Assembly (NCBI GenBank): GCA_002381945.1
Contig: DFXY01000062.1
Location: forward strand, 76,649-121,609
DNA length: 44,961 nt
Origin: Bacteriovoracaceae bacterium UBA4096
GTDB taxonomy: Bacteria; Bdellovibrionota; Bacteriovoracia; Bacteriovoracales; Bacteriovoracaceae
Direction of reading: 5' to 3'
The notes under the pieces are model-generated. The model did not search any database. It saw only the letters and a program-made list of their open reading frames with translations, and was not told where the DNA came from. Both the position numbers and the translations under genes were made by a program. Positions within the stretch are counted from its first letter, which is position 1. The number at the start of each line of letters is the position of its first letter. Below, one piece after another: positions 34,195 to 40,958 of the stretch.

Positions 34195-34958
34195 ATTATT
34201 TTGAGAATTGTCAGAAGTTAATCGCCAGTGGCACCTCTTTTGTCACTGTGACCATTATCTCCGTGCGGGGTTCTGTCCCTCAGGATCCGGGAGCAAAAAT
34301 CATTGTCACCAAAGAAGGTCTCCACTCCGGTACCATTGGTGGTGGACGAGTCGAGATGGCGGCGATTGCCCGTGCCCAGGAAATATTAGAATCAAAGTCC
34401 CAAGTTCCTCCGCTTATAATCACCTGGAATTTGCAAAAAGATATCGGCATGTCCTGTGGTGGAGAATCTAGTTTTCTATTTGAACACTTCTATCAAAACC
34501 ACTGGCCCATTGTGATTTTTGGAGCAGGCCACGTCAGTCAGGCCCTGACCCGGATTTTAACCACGCTCAATTGTCATGTGACCTGTATTGACCCCCGAGA
34601 AGATTGGATTTCAAAACTTGTCGGAGTCAAAGGCATCTGCCATCAGAATCCTCAGGAACTCATTAGTAGTCTTGATCCCAAAAGCTTTTTCCTTAGCATC
34701 ACCATGGGGCATATTCATGACCTGCATATTCTTCATGAACTCTCAAAACATGCTCCAGATGCACCTTATGTAGGTGTTATTGGCTCATCCGTTAAAGGCA
34801 TTCGAATTAAAAAAGAATTAAAAGAGCTGGGTGTAAGTGATCACTTCATTGAAAAGCTTCGCGTCCCGATGGGGCTTCCTTTAGGATCAAACCTTCCGGA
34901 AGAAATCGCCATCAGTATTACCGCTGAACTTCTTCAGGTGCGGGATCAAGGCCAATGA
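34185..34958 (+). CDS. xdhC: Molybdenum cofactor sulfurylation / insertion protein XdhC
   Basis: 257 residues with both XdhC parts: an N-terminal domain (FVTVTIISVRGSVPQDPGAK, GTIGGGRVE, CGGESSFLFE) and a C-terminal Rossmann-like domain (IVIFGAGHVSQAL, PYVGVIGSSVKG, LRVPMGLPLGS). XdhC binds the molybdenum cofactor, helps its sulfuration and inserts it into XdhB; it is not a subunit of the mature enzyme. It overlaps xdhB by 10 bp as the last gene of the three-gene operon. Downstream lie only gene remnants. Confidence 0.95.
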   Translation: MGINYFENCQKLIASGTSFVTVTIISVRGSVPQDPGAKIIVTKEGLHSGTIGGGRVEMAAIARAQEILESKSQVPPLIITWNLQKDIGMSCGGESSFLFEHFYQNHWPIVIFGAGHVSQALTRILTTLNCHVTCIDPREDWISKLVGVKGICHQNPQELISSLDPKSFFLSITMGHIHDLHILHELSKHAPDAPYVGVIGSSVKGIRIKKELKELGVSDHFIEKLRVPMGLPLGSNLPEEIAISITAELLQVRDQGQ

Positions 34959-34969
34959 ATGGGGACAAA

Positions 34970-35089
34970 ATGATCAAAGCAATTTATCGATACACGAATA
35001 TAATCGCAGAAGATTGGCAAAGCCTCAGTCAATTTTATCAAGTTACCTTCGGTTGCATTCCTGTACCCTGGTGGACAAAAGATTGCTAA
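34970..35089 (+). pseudogene. Remnant of a VOC/glyoxalase-family gene (N-terminal fragment)
   Basis: An ATG 11 bp after xdhC opens a 39-codon frame whose beginning, YTNIIAEDWQSLSQFYQ followed by VTFGCIPVP, matches the first strand and helix of VOC-superfamily (glyoxalase-like) proteins, which are normally 120-150 residues. The similarity ends abruptly at about base 35068 and the frame stops at 35089. No C-terminal half follows; instead an ASCH-type sequence begins in another frame. So this is a truncated gene, joined by deletion or rearrangement to the next remnant. Confidence 0.65.
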
Positions 35090-35405
35090 AGGCCTCAAAA
35101 CCATTGAAGTGCGTTCTTGATTACCACCTGTTAATCTTACAGGTAACTTCTTAATCATCGAAAATCATAAGTATCTAAGAGCCGATGGTGAGACTAATCC
35201 AGAAGGCAAGGTCGTTGCCATCGTCAAAATAAAGAATGTCAGGGAGTGCCTGGAAACCGATATTCCTGCAGCAACTGCATCCCGGTGGGAACCAGGGTAT
35301 TACTCTTGGGAGTTAACCGATGTGCGGCCCATAGTGAGTCACGAGAAAGTTCTGGCCGCTCGAGGTATCTACGAATTTGAAATTTTAAAACCTATAGGCG
35401 AATGA
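35052..35405 (+). pseudogene. ASCH-domain protein pseudogene (truncated start, internal TGA)
   Basis: In one frame from about 35052 the translation reads YPGGQKIAKGLKTIEVRS, a stop, then LPPVNLTGNFLIIENHKYL, KVVAIVKIKNVRE, EPGYYSWELTDVRPI and a final RGIYEFEILKPIGE before the true stop at 35403. This is the pattern of small ASCH-domain proteins (KTIEVRSW...), which bind nucleic acid or act on modified nucleosides. The internal TGA at 35118-35120 stands where the family has Trp, so a single TGG to TGA change would explain it. The usual N-terminus with a start codon is missing and replaced by the VOC fragment. The gene is not expected to be functional. Confidence 0.65.
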
Positions 35406-35446
35406 AAATCACTAGTCATAGACTCACTCGCCCCACCTCTAATTTA

Positions 35447-35917
35447 CTACTTCATTTTCTTTCGATAGTGCCCCCTGATAGCACCAATTTGATTCTTACT
35501 CATGTCACTTAAATATGTTTTAAGAATAAAGAATCGGTAGAGAATCTCTGCAGAGATCAACCTGGCCTTGGGAGTATTGATATAAAGTAGCAATAGGGCC
35601 AAACCGAATTCAGTTAAGTCGTATTTCAAATAGGTTGCTTCACGGCCTTTAGGACCAGCTAAGTAGCTGTTTTCTATGATGTTCCTACGTAGCCCAAATT
35701 TGGGCTGCGTACTCAACTCCATATCGCATTTCTTTATGGCACGAAGCACATGCTTGTGATCAATCTCAAATTTTTCTGCAATTTTGAGAGAATCTGTGAC
35801 CGGACCAAAAGGTGTATCCCGCACCCAGACATCACCCATGATATGATTGTTAACCAAATCTTTTAAGCGAGGCGGCTTTGTTTCAAATGGGACATCAACT
35901 CTAAAATCATCAGTCAT
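35447..35917 (-). CDS. Rha-like regulatory protein
   Basis: 156 residues. The middle resembles the Rha family of phage and plasmid regulators: an N-terminal helix-turn-helix-like part, TDSLKIAEKFEIDHKHVLRAIKKC, then FGLRRNIIENSYLAGPKGREATYLKYDLTEFGLALLLL, and a helical C-terminus. The first 45 residues (MTDDFRVDVPFETKPPRLKD and on) are not typical of Rha. No phage structural, integrase or packaging gene is nearby, so this is an isolated copy. Its Shine-Dalgarno sequence AGGAG is inside a hairpin (35924-35943) and a long inverted repeat lies inside the gene (35686-35711). It sits between the xdh operon and the urate operon and might regulate either; that is inference. Confidence 0.65.
   Translation of the reverse strand: MTDDFRVDVPFETKPPRLKDLVNNHIMGDVWVRDTPFGPVTDSLKIAEKFEIDHKHVLRAIKKCDMELSTQPKFGLRRNIIENSYLAGPKGREATYLKYDLTEFGLALLLLYINTPKARLISAEILYRFFILKTYLSDMSKNQIGAIRGHYRKKMK
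35686..35711. repeat. 26-bp inverted repeat inside the Rha-like gene
   Basis: The core AGCCCAAATTTGGGCT (35691-35706) is a perfect 16-bp palindrome. It extends to TACG...CGTA on each side with one T-G mismatch. It lies within the coding sequence. It could be a protein-binding site or an mRNA hairpin. Confidence 0.7.
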
Positions 35918-35923
35918 ACTTTA

Positions 35924-35943
35924 CTCCTGTTTAAAGACAGGAG
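35924..35943 (-). promoter_or_regulatory. Hairpin that covers the Shine-Dalgarno site of the Rha-like gene
   Basis: On the minus strand CTCCTGT pairs with ACAGGAG (7 bp, 6-base loop). The right arm contains the AGGAG ribosome-binding site, 7 bases before the ATG at 35917. In this structure the ribosome site would be closed, which suggests translational control, for example by temperature, RNA or protein. Confidence 0.6.
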
Positions 35944-35980
35944 AAAATAATCTGTTTGCATTTATTGCTCCAGCAGAGAC

Positions 35981-36019
35981 TAATGGTCACATGAAGGAAG
36001 TTCATTCATGAAACCATTA
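35981..36019 (-). terminator. Long imperfect hairpin after the purine megaenzyme gene
   Basis: TAATGGT / ACCATTA (7 bp) encloses CATGAA / TTCATG (6 bp) with small bulges, starting 5 bp after the stop at 36024. No T-run follows on the minus strand. It may be a weak terminator or a 3'-end stabiliser. Confidence 0.4.
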
Positions 36020-36023
36020 ATCA

Positions 36024-39000
36024 TTAGAGCAGCTTCGAAATAACCTTCAACCGATTAAGCCCACCACACGGATAGGATTGAAGTTTGATTTGTTCAAAAA
36101 TCTCACTTCTTTCAATTGAAAATTCTTTTTTATTACCAGCAAAAGCTTTTACATTGGTTTTCGGAACAAGTGTCATCCACTTCCCACTACAGAGGCCTTC
36201 CATCTGCACCTCAAGTGGGTTGTTATTCACAAAATAAGTAAAATCAAGCTCGACTCGATCAATTCTGGCCGGCCTAGCAAGTTCAATCACTACCTGTTCA
36301 GAGTGTCCTGGAACTCGGCTTCTGGCCGACTCTAATCCATCAAACATATTAATTGGTGCAAAGGGCGAAAGCACTAAAGAAGCGGGACTGTAATGCTCAT
36401 CAGTTGCACTTAGAACTTTCGCTCCTAGTGCAAGAGAAGCGTTATTAAATTCGCCCGAAACTTTTGACCAGTTCTGTTTGATCTCAGTTTCAGTCACATC
36501 ATATTTAATACTAAGAGGTTTTACAGTCTGAGGAATTTTTTCCTCATAGACCCGGCACTCACCATCAAAGGACTTTTTCACATCATCCGGTAACTCAGTA
36601 TAAAGACCTAAACGTGTGAATCCCCCGTCTGGGTATTGAGACACTCTGACTTCCGAAATAATCTCAGTTTCTTGATTCAAAGTGATTCTCATTTCGGAAT
36701 GACCGGTGAGATTAGTTTTGGGAAGAATCTCTTTCCAATCACCTTTAACTTTTCCTTCAAGTCTCACGGCCGGAGAAAAGTTACCGGAGTGATACTTAGT
36801 GGAAAGCAGAATGTATTTAACCTTGGCCGGTTTTTTCAGGGTAAATGTCATCACATCCACGCCAGAAAGATTGTGGCGAACTGTCTCCCAGCTATCCATG
36901 ATTTTTCCCTGGGCCCCGAAAAGCTCAGGATCAAACTTTGGTAAATGATCACTGATGAGATTATCGGCCCGGGCAAATAACTCATTGGTCACTTCCGTGA
37001 TTTCTCCACCCACACAAAGATTGTAGGGAGCGAGAGGATCCAATGGGCCGCGCTCAGCAATGGCCTCCGGACGAGTTCTAAGAAAAGCATCAAAGATCAG
37101 ATTTTTATAACCGGTATTTACAATTTCTTCCTGAGGGATGGAGTCCGCAGTGAAGGAGGATTTAAATAAAGAGTAATCAATGCCTACAATATTTAATTCT
37201 TTTAAAATGAGCTGAGTCGCCTCTGCATTAAACAGCACACCTTTTAGATCAGCATTGGAGAGAACGACTAAACCTTTGCCACGATCTGGCCCAAAGAAAC
37301 AGTGAAGGAAAATGCAGCGAAATCCATCATTGGCGCCTTGATGAAGCATAAAACGATTGGGTCCTGCCTCTACGATAAAAATCCCGAGTCCCATTAATGA
37401 GCCCATAAATTTACGGCACCCTTTATCAGTTCCATGAAGCATCAAGCGTGCTGTATCATGGGAGATTCCACCGGAACCTGGAAGTTCATGATAGGCCTTC
37501 TCAAGATGCTCAAGGAAATGAGTCATGGATTGGGCGGTTCCTATGGATCCGGCGGCAAAGGCCGGAAACATCTTGCGAGTACCCTCAACCTCTTCGCCGT
37601 TATCTTTAAAACCGTGAGCGTACTCAATGCCAGGAAAAGTGCTTTGTTCAAAGCTAAACTCATCCATCTCAAGACTTTCTAAAAATGGCTTAGTCAGTTC
37701 CTGAATGGACTTACCAGAATGCTTTTCCAATAAATATTCCAGCACTAAAAAGCCTCCGCCGGAATACTGAAACTTCTCACCTGGAGGATTAATGACTTTT
37801 ACCGGTTCATAACCGTATTCTTTATTGCCTTTCAAAAACTCCGAAATCGGAGGCATCTTCCGATCGGCCGGCACACCGTTCACGTAATGGAGATTTAAAG
37901 CACAGTGACTCATAAGATGAGCAAGCGTCACTTTGGGGTCCAGTCCTAGTTCCGGAACAAAATCATTCACTGAGCTTGTGAGGGATACTTTATTCTTTGT
38001 AAAATATTCGATAGCAAAGGCCGAAGCCACACTTTTACTTAAGGAAGCAAATTCGAACCAAGTGGTTTTTTTAGCACTCCCAAAGGCCAGGTTCTGATGA
38101 CCTTCCGGTGTAGTCACTGTTACCTGAGCACCATTGATCTGGTGCTTTGAAAGGGCCTTCTCTAAATCCAGATAAAGGGAATTAAAAGGATGGGCCCGCA
38201 TACGTTTTTGCGTGATCAGCCACAAGGCCTCTTTGGCATTTTCAATTTCTTTTTCTTCAGAATTATTTATGCGATCTTTCAGAAGTCCGAGTAGCTCAGC
38301 TCCACTTTTCCCTTGGGCCGAAACCAGAAACTTCATTCCAAATTTATCCAGATACTTCTGACCCCAAAGCATCAGCTCTTGCTGATCTGTTTGAACTCCC
38401 GACTGCTCACTTGCTGCCAGTTTGTCTAAGGTTTTTTTATTGCCACCAATATCACCATGAAAAGAAGCGGCATCCAGAATATCCTTTTTTTCAAAACGGC
38501 GGATAAGACTCTCGGCCGTTTTCTCACAGGTGGCCACACCTTTGGCCATTTTCTTAGCAAATCTGCGGCTTCCACACATTTCAAAATAATAATTAAAGCG
38601 CTTCACGTAATCGTTGATTCTAAACTTCTCACTATCTAGTTTCACCACATGCTCCCAAGGAGAGGCAGCTTTGCGAACTGAATCAATAGTGAATGGCAAA
38701 AAAAGCTGTGTGGCAAACTCCACCGGATTTGAATCAGTCATGAGCTTGATCATGAGATTCATTGCTACTGGATACCATTTCGCGGTTCTCTCATCCCACT
38801 TAACTTGTACAATTTTTTTATCGTTAGATTTATCTTTGCGAATAAACTCATACTCTTCGTGAGCGATGGTCAAAAAATCTTCCAGAGAAAAACGTCCATG
38901 ATAAATTTCATGCCACACTTCCCAACGGGAGCGCTCAGCTGTCGCTAAATCATCCATCACTCGCACCGGTGTGCCACCAATCTGGGCCGGCAAGGCCACG

Positions 39001-40664
39001 CAACCGTTACCTGTTAACCAGTCAGTGATATATTGCAGACTCTGGAAAACGTTGTAACGGATTTCATCCGGATGATTATTGGCGATAAAGTTTGATTCCT
39101 TCATATCGGCCACAATTAAAGAGCGAGCGTAAAGCGGATCATTTTTATCCAGTCCCTGAATATCCGGCCCATGAATAAAGTCCAATATCTCCTGGTGATA
39201 TTTTTCATCCAAAAGCGACTTCACCATCTTCTCTAATTTGCTGGAATCCCCTTTCTGATGAAACTTCCAGGCCTCAACTAAGGCAAGTCCCAGACGCACA
39301 AAGTCCGGATGGGCGACCCAAAAGCCGGATAAGTCGCGTTTCATCTGAGTGACGACATCCCGGATATAGCCCTTAATTGTCACTTGATAGGAAGGAGATT
39401 TTAAATCGTTACTTACTGGCAGAATGCCATACATTCCACCGACTTTAATCCCGCCCCGAGGACCGACTACTTCCGCCAGAAGATCATGGGAGGCCTTGAT
39501 GTATTTAATCACGATATCTGGATCGGCCTTAACCGGGATGCGGTAATTGGCGTCTTCTTTAAAAAGCCTGGCAGTACTGGCAAGATAATCATGCCAGCCT
39601 AAACTTGCTCCGGCAAAATACGGATAAAGCTCATCCATGATTTCATGGGTTCTAAAAACGGCACGGGGATTTTCCAGCACAATCATCAAGCGTATACTTC
39701 CAACTGCATAGGCGGGATAAGTTTTTTTAAGTAACCTCTCGGCGGCCTCAAGCATGATCCGGATATATCTGGCCTCTTCTTCGTTTTCTAACTTAGGGAC
39801 ATAAAAGGCCAGGGCCTTAGGGTTATACCAGTTTCTGAAAAAGTGCAGAGCAAAGTCATAAAGATGAAGGGGGATGGCCTCTTCTTTATAAAATAAAAAG
39901 AAACAAGGAAGAGCTAGCCCGGGAAAGCGTTTAATTGGGAGGGAGAGTTTCTCTTTTTCCAGTTCATATTTTTTTCCATCTTCTACACTTAAGGTGCCTT
40001 CAAGACACTGAGTCAGGTTAACTCCCGCAGCGATTAAATCCTCCCTTAAAGGAGTTTTAGAGTCTTCATCATCAGCTCCCCATTTCGGGAGGGATTCATG
40101 AGTAGCAAGTAATTCCCTCACGATTTCCGGCTCATCTTTTAACTTACGGTGGTAAGCATTCATGGCATTGATGGAAAGCTTGGCCGAATCCGGTGGCCCA
40201 AATAAGGTCACATGATTTCCACTGAGCCATTCAGGAATCGGCGCCACGGGTTTTCCACCGGAGCGGGCATAATTATCACTCTTAGGTCCTAAGACAATTC
40301 GTCCTTCCGAATCTTCCAGACCGAAGACAGTCATATAATCCGGACTTAAATAATCTCTTTTAAATTCCTGATTAAAGCTCGTCATCGCACGGGTTCTTTC
40401 ATCGATAAATTTACGATCACGAGCACGACGAACGAGAACTGTTTTAAGTTCATCTTTAACTGCATCATAGAGTTCGCACAGAAATCTCAAAGACTCTGTC
40501 CCCTCAAGACCGCCACTTTCTCCTACTTGAAGTAAATCTTTAAATCCCGGCACTGGTGTGGCGGTTTTTAGAAGATGGCCCTTAATTTTCGGTGAAATAA
40601 AATCGTCGTAATAATCAATTTCTGATTTTTTCAAACTAACTGCCTCTGTAAGTAGAATAGCCAT
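36024..40664 (-). CDS. Four-domain purine-degradation fusion: malate synthase-like / OHCU decarboxylase / serine hydrolase / allantoicase
   Basis: 1546 residues, no signal peptide. (1) About 20-660, malate synthase A-like: VAPIPEWL, YVPKLENEEEARY, IRLMIVLENPRAVF (E331), GWHDYLAS (D359), SGFWVAHPDFVRLGLA and MDDLATAERSRWEVW, where D572 aligns with the catalytic Asp of MEDAATAE. (2) About 675-825, UraD: MCGSRRFAKKM, SFHGDIGG with H736, ASEQSG, MKFLVSAQGKSGAELL. (3) About 826-1165, beta-lactamase fold: S874-x-x-K877 (ASLSKSVAS), Y967-S-G, H1108-Q-G. (4) About 1190-1546, two allantoicase repeats: KIMDSWETVRHN, YHSGNFSPAV, PDGGFTRLGLY, then INMFDGLESARSR and CGGLNRLKV. Known families would give OHCU to allantoin, allantoate to ureidoglycolate plus urea, and glyoxylate to malate. 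The role of part 3 is unknown; allantoin ring opening is a hypothesis. Last gene of the urate operon; the ATG at 40664 overlaps the previous gene by 29 bp, and a TTG at 40634 with GAGG upstream is an alternative start. Confidence 0.88.
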   Translation of the reverse strand: MAILLTEAVSLKKSEIDYYDDFISPKIKGHLLKTATPVPGFKDLLQVGESGGLEGTESLRFLCELYDAVKDELKTVLVRRARDRKFIDERTRAMTSFNQEFKRDYLSPDYMTVFGLEDSEGRIVLGPKSDNYARSGGKPVAPIPEWLSGNHVTLFGPPDSAKLSINAMNAYHRKLKDEPEIVRELLATHESLPKWGADDEDSKTPLREDLIAAGVNLTQCLEGTLSVEDGKKYELEKEKLSLPIKRFPGLALPCFFLFYKEEAIPLHLYDFALHFFRNWYNPKALAFYVPKLENEEEARYIRIMLEAAERLLKKTYPAYAVGSIRLMIVLENPRAVFRTHEIMDELYPYFAGASLGWHDYLASTARLFKEDANYRIPVKADPDIVIKYIKASHDLLAEVVGPRGGIKVGGMYGILPVSNDLKSPSYQVTIKGYIRDVVTQMKRDLSGFWVAHPDFVRLGLALVEAWKFHQKGDSSKLEKMVKSLLDEKYHQEILDFIHGPDIQGLDKNDPLYARSLIVADMKESNFIANNHPDEIRYNVFQSLQYITDWLTGNGCVALPAQIGGTPVRVMDDLATAERSRWEVWHEIYHGRFSLEDFLTIAHEEYEFIRKDKSNDKKIVQVKWDERTAKWYPVAMNLMIKLMTDSNPVEFATQLFLPFTIDSVRKAASPWEHVVKLDSEKFRINDYVKRFNYYFEMCGSRRFAKKMAKGVATCEKTAESLIRRFEKKDILDAASFHGDIGGNKKTLDKLAASEQSGVQTDQQELMLWGQKYLDKFGMKFLVSAQGKSGAELLGLLKDRINNSEEKEIENAKEALWLITQKRMRAHPFNSLYLDLEKALSKHQINGAQVTVTTPEGHQNLAFGSAKKTTWFEFASLSKSVASAFAIEYFTKNKVSLTSSVNDFVPELGLDPKVTLAHLMSHCALNLHYVNGVPADRKMPPISEFLKGNKEYGYEPVKVINPPGEKFQYSGGGFLVLEYLLEKHSGKSIQELTKPFLESLEMDEFSFEQSTFPGIEYAHGFKDNGEEVEGTRKMFPAFAAGSIGTAQSMTHFLEHLEKAYHELPGSGGISHDTARLMLHGTDKGCRKFMGSLMGLGIFIVEAGPNRFMLHQGANDGFRCIFLHCFFGPDRGKGLVVLSNADLKGVLFNAEATQLILKELNIVGIDYSLFKSSFTADSIPQEEIVNTGYKNLIFDAFLRTRPEAIAERGPLDPLAPYNLCVGGEITEVTNELFARADNLISDHLPKFDPELFGAQGKIMDSWETVRHNLSGVDVMTFTLKKPAKVKYILLSTKYHSGNFSPAVRLEGKVKGDWKEILPKTNLTGHSEMRITLNQETEIISEVRVSQYPDGGFTRLGLYTELPDDVKKSFDGECRVYEEKIPQTVKPLSIKYDVTETEIKQNWSKVSGEFNNASLALGAKVLSATDEHYSPASLVLSPFAPINMFDGLESARSRVPGHSEQVVIELARPARIDRVELDFTYFVNNNPLEVQMEGLCSGKWMTLVPKTNVKAFAGNKKEFSIERSEIFEQIKLQSYPCGGLNRLKVISKLL

Positions 40665-40953
40665 AAGGGTTTAATAAAAGTGGAACGTGATACTTTCTAT
40701 CAGTGTTTTTGACATTAAAAATAATAGGGGTATTCATGAAGAAGAATTCTTCATCTTTAAAATACTCTTCCGTATTAAATGTCAGTCGATAAACACCTTT
40801 TTCTTTAGGACAATTAAAAACGATCCTGCCGTCGGCATTGGTCCTGTCCATTCCGATTACTTTCCAGTTCTCTCCATCTTTTTGTTCCAAAGTTACAGTC
40901 ACATCTGCAGCGGGAGCACCTTTGGTGGTATCTAGGATATGGGTACTAATCAT
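40636..40953 (-). CDS. 5-hydroxyisourate hydrolase (transthyretin-related)
   Basis: 105 residues, the normal length of the cytoplasmic enzyme, without signal peptide. It hydrolyses 5-hydroxyisourate, the product of urate oxidation, to OHCU. The active-site set is complete: H5 in STHILDTTKGAPA, R43 in DGRIVF, H89 in KYHVPLLLNPYGYSTYRGS and the C-terminal YRGS tetrad that separates the enzyme from transthyretin. It starts 5 bp after the stop of the urate dehydrogenase gene (AGGA in that gap region) and its end overlaps the megaenzyme ATG by 29 bp, so the three genes are one operon in pathway order. Confidence 0.95.
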   Translation of the reverse strand: MISTHILDTTKGAPAADVTVTLEQKDGENWKVIGMDRTNADGRIVFNCPKEKGVYRLTFNTEEYFKDEEFFFMNTPIIFNVKNTDRKYHVPLLLNPYGYSTYRGS

Positions 40954-40958
40954 GGGTC

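Noticed and set aside
35118..35120. TGA at the place of a Trp codon in the ASCH-like frame as a sign of a changed genetic code
   Set aside because: Many intact genes in this window end in TGA (for example prfC, xdhA and xdhC), so TGA is a normal stop; a point mutation in a pseudogene is simpler.
35447..35917. Prophage island around the Rha-like gene
   Set aside because: No integrase, capsid, terminase, attachment-site repeat or tRNA is near; the flanks are metabolic operons.
36008..36043. Short plus-strand frame MKPLIIRAASK with AAGGAAG upstream
   Set aside because: Only 11 codons, overlapping the 3' end of the megaenzyme; nothing supports expression.
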